This document shows, piece by piece, positions 1-5,939 of a stretch of DNA of 7,378 nt. The stretch is from Methanomicrobiales archaeon. GTDB taxonomy: Archaea; Halobacteriota; Methanomicrobia; Methanomicrobiales; JACTUA01. Within the stretch, counting starts at the first letter, position 1. Each line of letters starts with the position of its first letter. The notes under the pieces were generated by a model. It was not told where the DNA came from. It made no database searches and saw only the letters and a list, made by a program, of their open reading frames with translations. The stretch spans positions 1 through 7,378 of the forward strand of contig JAJRCL010000190.1 in assembly GCA_028679035.1 (NCBI GenBank). The letters run 5' to 3'. The position numbers were made by a program, and so were the translations under genes.

Positions 1-1
1 C

Positions 2-1060
2 GATGCAGTCGCCCAGCATGTACGCGAGGCAACGGGTATGGTCGGCGATAGTGTAGATCCGCTCGACCGGAAGGATCATGTCCTGCAGCGTCTCCAGGGG
101 GACACCGATGGTATCGGCAACCTTCTTACGCATGGTGAGCAGGTTGGAGCCGTGGATGTCCATGAGCCCGGCGAATTTTGCATTCAGTCCAAGAATGCGG
201 GTGTATTCCGGATCGCCCTGGACATTTCCCATACCAGCAAGAGAATACAACCGGGAGATTATGTCCGGAAAAACCGCCTCATACACCGTGGGAGTTCCCT
301 GGGAAGCCCACACGAACCGTTCCAGCCCGTAGCCGGTGTCGACGATCCGGAGGCCCATCGGGTAATACGTATCACCATCGATTATCACCGGTTTCTGGTC
401 GCTGGGCTCTTTCCCCAGGTTCATAAATACCAGCGTTGCTACCTCCAGGCCGCCGATGAGTACCTCGACGCTCGGCCCGGCATTCCCACCGCCGACCCAT
501 GGGTGTTCCTTGTAGGTAACCCGCACCAGATCCGCACCGATCGAGGCGAGAAATTCATCGCAGAGTGCCACCGTTTCGTCCTTCCAGTAGATCTCCTTTT
601 GCGGTGCGTTGAAGGCGTGGTGCGCCATCATTTCAAAGAGCGTGAGATGCCTTCCCGACCGTCCGACCGAATCCAAATCATTCAGACGGATGCAGGGCTG
701 GGAGATGGTGAGGGGATTCGCCGGTGGCGGGACAAGCCCGCTCGTGACATACGGCTGAAAATCTGCGATGGATGCGATCGTCAGGTAGATATCATCCCGC
801 CAGCGGGCAACAACGGGGTAACGCTCGATGCGGGTGTGTCCGTGGTGTTCAAAAAAGGACAGGTACGCTTCCCGCATCTCATCCAGGGAATGGCGTCGGA
901 AAATCGGGTTTCCGATAAACTGATAGGGCTCACAGGGAGCATCCCCGCAGACAGTGCGGTCCGGATCCCGCGTCCAGAATGCCGCTCCACAGCTGCTGCA
1001 GATCTTCCGGTGCATGCCATTTGCCAGAAAATAGTCGAGTTGGTATTCTTCTTCGAGCAT
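2..1060 (-). CDS. alaS: Alanyl-tRNA synthetase, archaeal type (N-terminal part, gene continues past left edge)
   Basis: This enzyme charges tRNA-Ala with alanine in the cytoplasm. The reverse strand reads without interruption for 353 residues from ATG at 1060 (MLEEEYQLDYF). Residues 21-43 hold CSSC and CGDAPC, the paired cysteines (C21, C24, C38, C43) of the extra N-terminal zinc-binding element of archaeal AlaRS. The class II catalytic core follows: a motif-2 region around QPCIRLNDLDSVGRSGRH (122-138), LFEMMAHHAF (141-150), and the motif-3 region DTGYGLERFVW (241-251). Full-length family members have about 900 residues, so the C-terminal part, including the editing domain, lies outside the window. 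The ATG fits the usual family start; a GTG nine bases upstream is in frame and sits close to a GAGG, so it remains an alternative. A 341-codon plus-strand ORF over the same DNA is only its shadow. The preceding minus-strand gene ends 428 bases upstream, so alaS probably has its own promoter. Confidence 0.97.
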   Translation of the reverse strand, partial: MLEEEYQLDYFLANGMHRKICSSCGAAFWTRDPDRTVCGDAPCEPYQFIGNPIFRRHSLDEMREAYLSFFEHHGHTRIERYPVVARWRDDIYLTIASIADFQPYVTSGLVPPPANPLTISQPCIRLNDLDSVGRSGRHLTLFEMMAHHAFNAPQKEIYWKDETVALCDEFLASIGADLVRVTYKEHPWVGGGNAGPSVEVLIGGLEVATLVFMNLGKEPSDQKPVIIDGDTYYPMGLRIVDTGYGLERFVWASQGTPTVYEAVFPDIISRLYSLAGMGNVQGDPEYTRILGLNAKFAGLMDIHGSNLLTMRKKVADTIGVPLETLQDMILPVERIYTIADHTRCLAYMLGDCI

Positions 1061-1488
1061 TAAACGCACATCCCTCGGGGAGATATCCGGCTTTTCCTGC
1101 GGGAATACGGGCCGGGCAACCCCAATAGTACCGGCAGCATCATTCGTACAGCAGTATTCCAGACCCCTGCAGACAGCGGGGAGTCACTCAGGCATACCGG
1201 CATTCCGGTCATTCACCTATGATTTTACCCGCAAAGGAAAAAGAATTACCTGAAAAAGAACCGAAAACAGCGATCCGCTACAACCCGCACCATCAGGACT
1301 TCCTTTGTTTATTATGCAGATCGCATCCTCCCTCTCCGGACTGATCGCAGGGCACACGCCGTGCACGATCCTGCCGAACGTGAAGAGATCATCAGTGCGA
1401 CTGGATTTTATCTGGAACGGTATCAAGGCGTGATGATGAACCGGAACGTCACGCGCCTCATTCCTCCTGCAGTACAGAAAAGATACCG
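1061..1488. other. Intergenic region without convincing gene; structured alaS leader
   Basis: No reading frame here looks like a real protein. A 41-codon plus-strand ORF from ATG 1219 and a 40-codon one from ATG 1314 lack ribosome sites. A longer open plus frame (about 1222-1492) has no ATG before its last third and weak GC bias at third positions. A 106-codon minus ORF runs into the SWIM gene. Small hairpins are visible: ACCGG/CCGGT with a CATT loop (1196-1209), CCCC/GGGG with an inner GC pair (1164-1181), GCCGG/CCGGC (1111-1135) and TCCC/GGGA (1071-1081). All would lie in the alaS leader on the minus strand if transcription starts far upstream. I see no clear TATA box for alaS. Confidence 0.6.
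1238..1257 (-). terminator. Possible oligo-T terminator downstream of the SWIM gene
   Basis: On the minus strand two T5 runs lie 10 bases apart (1257-1253 and 1242-1238), in T-rich surroundings. Archaeal RNA polymerase often stops at such T tracts without needing a hairpin. They would end the nif3-like/SWIM transcript about 230 bases after its last stop codon and before the alaS leader. The long distance makes this tentative. Confidence 0.35.
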
Positions 1489-1824
1489 CTAGGGAGTTTC
1501 CTCTTTCATCGGAGTACTCATGCAGTCCGTATACCACAGCGCAAAATCTTCAAACAACCCCAGGATCTCGGCGATCCGCACCGCGAGAATGTGGGTGCAT
1601 TCCTTGCCCCGGTACATGAAATCGTTGCAGATGCAGAATTCCCCGTCACTGACATATTCATCGCTGTAGCCCACGACGACAAAGAAATCCCGGTACCGTT
1701 TTACCCGTCCTTCTTTGACAGCGCGGACAGCTTTTTTCCCGCGTTCCCCGTAGCAGGCGGCAATTGCCTCTTCAAGCGCTGGCGTGAGGGCTCCGGCCTC
1801 CTGCAACCGTTCCCAGATTGTCAT
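1489..1824 (-). CDS. Small SWIM zinc-finger protein, Sws1/Shu2-like motif
   Basis: The product has 111 residues. Its core is a SWIM zinc-binding motif, CIC at residues 64-66 and CTH at 76-78, giving C-x-C-x9-C-x-H, followed by ILA so that the extended form CxC...CxHxxA is met. That extension is the mark of the Sws1/Shu2 family, which in eukaryotes works with Rad51 paralogues in homologous recombination and which has reported archaeal members. A basic helical stretch (about 29-44, rich in K and R) precedes the motif and could touch nucleic acid. A DNA- or RNA-binding or partner-binding role is inferred, not shown. The start ATG (1824-1822) overlaps the TGA of the upstream gene in an ATGA junction and has no clear ribosome site of its own, so it is probably translated by coupling. 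No membrane segment or signal peptide is seen. Confidence 0.85.
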   Translation of the reverse strand: MTIWERLQEAGALTPALEEAIAACYGERGKKAVRAVKEGRVKRYRDFFVVVGYSDEYVSDGEFCICNDFMYRGKECTHILAVRIAEILGLFEDFALWYTDCMSTPMKEETP

Positions 1825-2528
1825 GGCAGCGTCGTGAGTACCGGAGGACAGTCAATGTACAGCCACCCCATCCGTTCGGCAAGCCTGCGCATGCCCGGAG
1901 ATTCCAGGGCGTAGTGCGTTGCTTCGATGCAGGGCAGGGGTGACGCACGGTACACCGCGTGTTTCAGCTCAGCGGAGAGGAATGCATCTGCACCCATGGC
2001 GACTGCTTCGTCCAGCAAATCGAGCGTAAACCCACTCCCTCCGACAACCGCGAGCTTCTCCAGGGGGACCGGGTTACCCCAGATACGCACCGGACAATCC
2101 AGTTTCTCCACCATCCCCGAAAGGGTCAGCGTGCAGTCACCGACGACTCCCATGTCCATGTGCAGGATGTTGCGCAACCCGAGCAGAACCGCGAGCGCCG
2201 TGTTGATCCCATCGGCTGCCCGGTCAAAATTTGTGTGCAGGACGTAGAGGTTCATGTCCGCTGCCAGGAGCGGTCGCAGAACTCTTGCCGTGTACCCGCG
2301 TATTGATGTTACCGGCGCATACAGGGGGGTGTGGTGCACCACGAGAAGCCCGGCCCCTGCCCGGACCGCTTCCCGGACACTGTCGGGCGTTGCGTCCAGT
2401 GCGCACGCGACAACGTCGAAATCCTCCCGGCCTTCGACGATCAGCCCGATGCGTCCCGCGTCTGATTCCATCGCCCGTTCCGCAGGAGCGATTTTTTCCA
2501 TGGCGGCGATCAGCGCACCGATATACAT
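1821..2528 (-). CDS. Nif3-family dinuclear metal-centre protein
   Basis: This is a NIF3/YbgI-family (DUF34) protein of 235 residues, the usual length for the short form. Family members form hexamers with a two-metal site; their biochemical role is not settled, although GTP cyclohydrolase-like and metal-handling roles have been proposed. The metal ligands are recognisable: H65-H66 in VVHHTPLY, H98 and D102 in LHTNFDRAADG, and H205 and E209 in THYALESPGM. I place the start at ATG 2528 (MYIGALIAAMEKIAP), which begins the conserved fold. The frame stays open upstream to a GTG at 2618, but those 30 extra residues look non-conserved and no ribosome site favours them. There is also no clear Shine-Dalgarno before 2528. 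The gene is read away from the sulfur operon and is the first of a pair with the SWIM gene, suggesting one transcript. Confidence 0.93.
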   Translation of the reverse strand: MYIGALIAAMEKIAPAERAMESDAGRIGLIVEGREDFDVVACALDATPDSVREAVRAGAGLLVVHHTPLYAPVTSIRGYTARVLRPLLAADMNLYVLHTNFDRAADGINTALAVLLGLRNILHMDMGVVGDCTLTLSGMVEKLDCPVRIWGNPVPLEKLAVVGGSGFTLDLLDEAVAMGADAFLSAELKHAVYRASPLPCIEATHYALESPGMRRLAERMGWLYIDCPPVLTTLP

Positions 2529-2646
2529 GATCAAATCTGGGTTGGGCCACATGAAAAAGGGTATTTTTTCTGCCCGATCGTGTGCCCGGTATCCGCCGAT
2601 TGTCCCTGACCAGGTCACAAGAGATCCAAGCCGAAATGGGAGATTA

Positions 2647-2663
2647 TATTACCAATAGTAATA
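2647..2663. promoter_or_regulatory. Perfect inverted repeat TATTAC-n5-GTAATA, operator candidate
   Basis: TATTAC (2647-2652) and GTAATA (2658-2663) are exact reverse complements around the 5-base spacer CAATA. The 17-bp symmetry and its place just upstream of the putative TATA of the sulfur operon, and near that of the divergent gene, suit a dimeric winged-helix regulator. AT-rich DNA makes short palindromes by chance, so function is unproven. Confidence 0.4.
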
Positions 2664-2669
2664 AAAAGT

Positions 2670-2691
2670 TTTATCCATATATATGATTAAA
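2670..2691. promoter_or_regulatory. 22-bp interrupted palindrome over the TATA region of the sulfur operon
   Basis: The core CATATATATG (2676-2685) is a perfect 10-bp palindrome. After two unmatched bases on each side the symmetry resumes as TTTA (2670-2673) and TAAA (2688-2691). The element coincides with the likely TATA box, so it may simply be a symmetric TATA region able to load polymerase both ways, or a repressor site that blocks TBP. Confidence 0.4.
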
Positions 2692-2701
2692 TATTTTTAC
2701 C

Positions 2702-4210
2702 ATGGAGAAGTCCATCCACAGTATCAATGAAAAAATACGGGACGGGAGCGTGCACGTCATCACCGCGGACCGGATGCCCGCGATCGTGCAGGAGCTCGGG
2801 GAGGAGGGAGCGCTGCGGGAGGTCGATGTCGTCACCACCGGGACATTCGGGGCCATGTGTTCCTCCGGGGCATTTTTTAACTTCGGCCATTCCGATCCCC
2901 CGCTCAAAATGGAGCACCTCTGGCTCAATGACGTGGAGGCCTACGGGGGTATTGCTGCTGTCGATGCCTACCTCGGGGCAACCGAACAGTCCACCACCCG
3001 CGGGGAATCCTATGGAGGGGCTCATGTCCTGGAGGATTTCGTCTCCGGCGGAAGCGTCGAACTCCGTGCCATCTCCCGGGGTACAGACTGCTACCCGCGC
3101 CGCAATATCACCACCGACCTGCACCTGGAAGACCTCAACCAGGCGGTCATGGTCAATCCCCGCAATGCGTACCAGCGGTACAATGCCGCGACCAATACCA
3201 CGGACCGGACCCTGTTTACCTACATGGGCATGCTGCTTCCCGGCTGCGGGAACCTGACGTACTCCGGTGCCGGTGCGCTCGCTCCGCTGCCGAATGACCC
3301 AAACCTGCGCACCATTGGGAGCGGCATCCCCATATTCCTCGGGGGGGCGAAGGGCATGGTAATCGGCGAGGGCACACAGCACTCCCCAGCCACCGGGTTT
3401 GCGACCCTGATGGTGACCGGCGACCTGAAACAAATGAGCCCGGATTTCCTCCGCGCTGCAACGATGTATGGGTACGGGGCAACACTGTACGTCGGGGTCG
3501 GGGCCGCGATTCCGATACTGGACGTGGATATGGTACGGTCCACCGCGATAACCGACGATCAGATCACGGTCAGCGTGATCGATTACGGGATACCGCAGCG
3601 GGACCGTCCCGCCCTGCGCAGCGTTACGTATGCAGATCTGAAGAGCGGGAAAGTGGAGCTGCGGGGAGAGGAGGTGCGCACATCACCGCTCTCCTCCTAC
3701 CGCAAGGCCCTGCAGGTCGCGACTACCCTGAAAACATGGGTGGAAAAGGGTGAGTTTACGATTGCACTGCCGACACGGCACCTTGACCGCACGATGCGAA
3801 GCCGCCCCCTGCGGGAGACAAAACGCACACCACGGGTCAGGGAGATCATGGATCGTCAGGTGGTGTCCGTGACCGAAGACGAACTGATCCGAACTGCTGC
3901 CGAAAAGCTCCTGAAAGGAGAGACCAATCACATCCCGGTGCTCGACAGGGTGGGGAAGCTGGTCGGGATTGTGACCACCTATGACGTTTCCAAAGCGGTA
4001 TTGCGTCCGGAAAAAGGAGGACTGGTGCGCGACATCATGACCCGGAGGGTGATACGAACGACCCCGGAAGAGACCGTGGACATTGCGGCCCAGAAACTCG
4101 AGAAAAACAACATCAGTGCACTACCGGTCGTGGATTCTGAAGACCACGTAATTGGGATGCTCACCGCCATCGATCTCGGGAAACTGTTCGGCGGGAGGTG
4201 GCAGTCATGA
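2702..4210 (+). CDS. L-aspartate semialdehyde sulfurtransferase (HcyBio/DUF39, COG1900, with C-terminal CBS pair)
   Basis: This enzyme makes homocysteine from aspartate semialdehyde and sulfide together with an iron-sulfur partner, replacing the O-acetyl- or O-phosphohomoserine routes. The 502-residue product matches the Methanosarcina MA1821 type in order and length: HcyBio domain about 1-365, then two CBS motifs about 378-435 and 440-497. C53 in TFGAMCSSGAFFNFGHSD and C130 in RGTDCYP fit the two conserved cysteines of the family, one of which is thought to carry the persulfide or thiol intermediate; C182 is a third. The CBS pair resembles that of M. jannaschii MJ0100, which binds S-adenosylmethionine and methylthioadenosine, so feedback by the methionine pathway is likely but inferred. 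The ATG at 2702 is the first in the frame, lacks a ribosome site and lies about 22 bases after the TATA centre, suggesting a leaderless message. The TGA overlaps the ATG of the ferredoxin gene. Confidence 0.95.
   Translation: MEKSIHSINEKIRDGSVHVITADRMPAIVQELGEEGALREVDVVTTGTFGAMCSSGAFFNFGHSDPPLKMEHLWLNDVEAYGGIAAVDAYLGATEQSTTRGESYGGAHVLEDFVSGGSVELRAISRGTDCYPRRNITTDLHLEDLNQAVMVNPRNAYQRYNAATNTTDRTLFTYMGMLLPGCGNLTYSGAGALAPLPNDPNLRTIGSGIPIFLGGAKGMVIGEGTQHSPATGFATLMVTGDLKQMSPDFLRAATMYGYGATLYVGVGAAIPILDVDMVRSTAITDDQITVSVIDYGIPQRDRPALRSVTYADLKSGKVELRGEEVRTSPLSSYRKALQVATTLKTWVEKGEFTIALPTRHLDRTMRSRPLRETKRTPRVREIMDRQVVSVTEDELIRTAAEKLLKGETNHIPVLDRVGKLVGIVTTYDVSKAVLRPEKGGLVRDIMTRRVIRTTPEETVDIAAQKLEKNNISALPVVDSEDHVIGMLTAIDLGKLFGGRWQS
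4194..4198 (+). promoter_or_regulatory. Ribosome binding site of the ferredoxin gene
   Basis: GGAGG lies inside the last codons of the sulfurtransferase gene, 8 bases before ATG 4207. It decides the ferredoxin start against the in-frame GTG at 4198, which overlaps it. Confidence 0.8.
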
Positions 4211-4593
4211 AGCTCCTGGTCACGTTTTCCCGCAAGAAAATGCGGGAACCGATCATTGCACGGGTCGTAAAAGAGACCGGCGTGCTGGTCTGTATCGACC
4301 GGGCCCAGATAGATTCCGCTGCCGGTGAAGTGCTCATCGATGTGCCGGACAAAGAAGCGACCTATATCAGCGAACGGATGCGGGCCATGGGTGCGCAGGT
4401 GCGTATCCTGGAAAATGCGATCATCCGCGATGAGAATGAGTGCGTGGACTGTGGTGCCTGCATCAGCATCTGCCCCCGCGAGGTGTTTACGTTCGACGAG
4501 GAATGGAAGCTCCAGGTCTCGGAAGAACGCTGCGTGCTCTGCCGCCGATGCGTTCTCGCATGTCCCCACCATGCCCTTTCCCAGCAGGAGTAA
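4207..4593 (+). CDS. NIL-domain 2[4Fe-4S] ferredoxin, iron-sulfur subunit of aspartate semialdehyde sulfurtransferase
   Basis: The 128-residue product is the MA1822-type partner of the preceding enzyme. Residues 1 to about 72 form a NIL domain, a small ferredoxin-like fold also found in methionine-import ATPases, where it binds methionine. The rest holds two 4Fe-4S motifs: CVDCGACISICP (C79, C82, C85, C89) and CVLCRRCVLACP (C109, C112, C115, C119). It is expected to supply electrons, or handle sulfur, for reduction of the sulfurated intermediate during homocysteine synthesis in the cytoplasm. The chosen ATG (4207) overlaps the upstream TGA as ATGA, and GGAGG at 4194-4198 stands 8 bases before it. 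An in-frame GTG at 4198 is less likely because it lies in that ribosome site. The NIL domain here and the CBS pair next door could give two points of methionine/SAM sensing; this is inference. Confidence 0.95.
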   Translation: MKLLVTFSRKKMREPIIARVVKETGVLVCIDRAQIDSAAGEVLIDVPDKEATYISERMRAMGAQVRILENAIIRDENECVDCGACISICPREVFTFDEEWKLQVSEERCVLCRRCVLACPHHALSQQE

Positions 4594-4598
4594 ACATT

Positions 4599-4672
4599 CC
4601 GTTTCCGTAACGGTACACAGGAACACCCGTTTCACGGGGATATCTGCAGAAATACCCGTGGGGCATTCCACG
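4599..4672 (+). promoter_or_regulatory. Structured leader with mutually exclusive hairpins before the COG2122 gene
   Basis: Four stems can be read in the 114-base gap. Stem 0 pairs CCGTT (4599-4603) with AACGG (4609-4613) around a 5-base loop. Stem 1 pairs CCCGT (4626-4630) with ACGGG (4634-4638). Stem 2 pairs CACGGG (4633-4638) with CCCGTG (4655-4660); between them lies the near-palindrome centred on TCTGCAGA (4643-4650), so 12 of 14 pairs form over 4633-4660. Stem 3 pairs CGTGG (4657-4661) with CCACG (4668-4672). Stem 2 cannot exist together with stem 1 or stem 3, the usual layout of a switch or attenuator. No T-run follows, and the ribosome site at 4693-4698 is not obviously hidden. An operator or a processing site is also possible. 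Confidence 0.45.
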
Positions 4673-4692
4673 AGGGCCAAACAAACCAGGAA

Positions 4693-4698
4693 GGGGAG
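4693..4698 (+). promoter_or_regulatory. Ribosome binding site of the COG2122 gene
   Basis: GGGGAG stands 9 bases before the GTG at 4708. It supports this GTG as the initiator, in the absence of any nearby in-frame ATG. Confidence 0.65.
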
Positions 4699-4707
4699 AT
4701 ATACGCA

Positions 4708-5427
4708 GTGATACGGCACCTGTTTGCATTCCGGGACACATTCGCCACCATCCTTGCCGATGATCCTGCGCACATATCCGCAGCGAGCGAGGCAATGATC
4801 TCCGCACGACAGGACGTGGAACGGTGTATCGCGGGCGATCCATTTTTCCGGGTCACATTCGAGCCCTACGATCCCGGTGCATTTGGAAAGACCGTTGCGC
4901 GGATGGTGCGTGCCGCCGATCGGGCGGATGTCGGGCCGATGGCTGCGGTTGCCGGCGCGATCGCATGGGCCGGCGTGGAGGCGATGCAGAATACCGGGGC
5001 CGTCTTCGGTGTCATTGATAACGGCGGAGACATTGCCCTCATTTCCGACCGCGAGGTCACGATCGGTATCCACGCGGGGGCAGCCAGCATCTCGGACCGG
5101 TACGCCTTCGTTCTCCCGCCACAGCCCCGGGTTCTCGGGATCGCGACCTCCTCTGCCACGGTTGGCCCTTCGATCAGCCTGGGCGTTGCAGACGCGGTGA
5201 CCGTGTTCTCCCACGATGTGGCCGGTGCCGATGCATGGGCAAGCAGTATCTGTAACCGGGTCCGTATCGATTATCAGGAGTTTCTCGCGGATCTTTCCGG
5301 AACAGACGTGCAGGGGGTAATGGCAGTGATCGGGGAGACGATCATCCGCTGGGGAGACCTCCCCCGTATCGTTCCCGCCGGGGTGGACACTTCCCGCATC
5401 ACCGCGGGGATCGCAGTCCCTCCCTAA
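4708..5427 (+). CDS. UPF0280/COG2122 (ApbE-like fold) protein of sulfide assimilation
   Basis: The 239-residue product is a COG2122 protein. Its M. acetivorans homologue MA1715 has been reported to make sulfide assimilation into homocysteine efficient at low sulfide; the chemistry is unknown, and the fold is related to ApbE flavin transferases. Recognisable blocks are RAADRADVGPMAAVAGAIA (68-86), VIDNGGDIAL (102-111), whose NGGD recalls ApbE, and IATSSATVGPSISLGVADAV (145-164). C40 and C182 are the only cysteines. There is no signal peptide, so it is probably cytoplasmic. The GTG start at 4708 is supported by GGGGAG (4693-4698) 9 bases upstream and by the family N-terminus. It follows the ferredoxin gene by 114 bases that contain alternative hairpins, hinting at separate control. 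Its TAA overlaps the stop of the convergent gene. Confidence 0.9.
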   Translation: MIRHLFAFRDTFATILADDPAHISAASEAMISARQDVERCIAGDPFFRVTFEPYDPGAFGKTVARMVRAADRADVGPMAAVAGAIAWAGVEAMQNTGAVFGVIDNGGDIALISDREVTIGIHAGAASISDRYAFVLPPQPRVLGIATSSATVGPSISLGVADAVTVFSHDVAGADAWASSICNRVRIDYQEFLADLSGTDVQGVMAVIGETIIRWGDLPRIVPAGVDTSRITAGIAVPP

Positions 5428-5819
5428 GGCATCCCCTCAACCGCCCGGATCGCTTCCCGGTACGCGCTCCCGCCTGCAAACCGGGCGATCAGGTCATCAC
5501 CTGCCCGGACTTCGATCACCGGCGTCATCATTTCTACACGGAACACCAGGGCGTAGATATCGATTTCTTCAAAAACGATTCCCCGGACTGCGTCACTCCC
5601 CGCATGCAGGATGAGACGTTCAGCCCCGAGGGCAGAGGGTTCTTCACGGAAATGGTACACAAATACCTGCAGGGCATTCAGAAAATCGGAGACCAGTACC
5701 TCCTCCCGCAGATTTTCATCGAGATCGTCCAGCAGAATGGCGAGCCGGACGGGATCATCAACCGCGCTCTCCAGGAGCTGATCCACGATCCCCGCCAGTT
5801 CAAACGTATCCTTGGCCAT
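5424..5819 (-). CDS. Conserved-looking protein of unknown function, 131 aa
   Basis: I do not recognise a named family. The reverse strand encodes an acidic, soluble protein (MAKDTFELAGIVDQLL...). The first about 60 residues are predicted helical, with DDLDENLREEVLVSDFLNAL at 31-50. The second half alternates short hydrophobic stretches with charged ones (LILHAG, IVFEEIDIYALVFRVEM, VIEVRAGDDLIARF) as in a beta-rich domain. There are no cysteines, membrane segments or nucleotide motifs. Third-position GC is high, as in neighbours, supporting real coding. The frame is open to 6077 but the upstream part looks non-coding. I chose ATG 5819; ATG 5831 (four residues longer, MRLRMAKD) is possible, and neither has a good ribosome site. 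Its TAG and the TAA of the COG2122 gene overlap (5424-5427), so the two transcripts must collide or overlap at their 3' ends. Confidence 0.75.
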   Translation of the reverse strand: MAKDTFELAGIVDQLLESAVDDPVRLAILLDDLDENLREEVLVSDFLNALQVFVYHFREEPSALGAERLILHAGSDAVRGIVFEEIDIYALVFRVEMMTPVIEVRAGDDLIARFAGGSAYREAIRAVEGMP

Positions 5820-5897
5820 CCGTAATCTCATGGTAATGGACGCGGGAACAAAAAAAGGATTGGCGAATACCCGCCTCCGGCAAAGCGCATGCCGCAG

Positions 5898-5905
5898 CAT
5901 ATAAG
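5898..5905 (+). promoter_or_regulatory. Candidate TATA box of the winged-helix/trm56 operon
   Basis: CATATAAG is the best TATA-like element in the 120-base divergent gap (5820-5939). Archaeal spacing would place the start of transcription near 5926-5930, by the in-frame GTG at 5928 and 10-14 bases before ATG 5940. An 8-bp palindrome, CGCCGGCG (5911-5918), lies between box and start. Confidence 0.45.
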
Positions 5906-5939
5906 CGGATCGCCGGCGCTGATCATAGTGAGCGAAACA

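Larger units (their letters stand above)
2529..2701. promoter_or_regulatory. Divergent promoter between the Nif3-family gene and the sulfur operon
   Basis: This 173-base gap feeds genes on both strands. Its right part (about 2641-2700) is strongly AT-rich against GC-rich genes on both sides. For the plus strand the best TATA candidate is in the TTTTATCC...CATATATATG stretch (2669-2685), with its centre about 22-27 bases before the ATG at 2702. With normal archaeal spacing the transcript would begin at or beside the start codon. For the minus strand, the T/A-rich block near 2661-2671 could serve, giving a leader of roughly 110 bases before 2528. Both assignments are inferred from sequence only. 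Confidence 0.6.

Noticed and set aside
38..1063. 341-codon ORF on the plus strand
   Set aside because: It is the antisense shadow of alaS, whose reverse-strand reading shows family motifs without interruption.
1060..1070. Three-codon upstream ORF (ATG TGC GTT TAA) overlapping the alaS start
   Set aside because: It overlaps the alaS ATG in the TAATG junction but is too short to distinguish from chance.
1222..1492. Open plus-strand frame of about 90 codons in the alaS upstream gap
   Set aside because: No start codon before a late GTG, weak third-position GC, no recognisable motif; kept only as a remark on the gap.
1217..1537. 106-codon ORF on the minus strand overlapping the end of the SWIM gene
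   Set aside because: Its start lies inside the SWIM gene, the translation looks random, and there is no ribosome site at the start.
2529..2618. 30-residue N-terminal extension of the Nif3-family protein from GTG 2618
   Set aside because: It reads through the promoter gap, lacks a ribosome site, and the family fold begins at ATG 2528.
2687..3433. 248-codon ORF on the minus strand
   Set aside because: Shadow of the sulfurtransferase gene, and it would run over that gene's promoter.
3979..5214. 411-codon ORF on the minus strand across the sulfur operon
   Set aside because: It crosses three well-supported plus-strand genes and their gap; long antisense frames are expected in DNA with strong third-position GC, and its translation has no recognisable motif.
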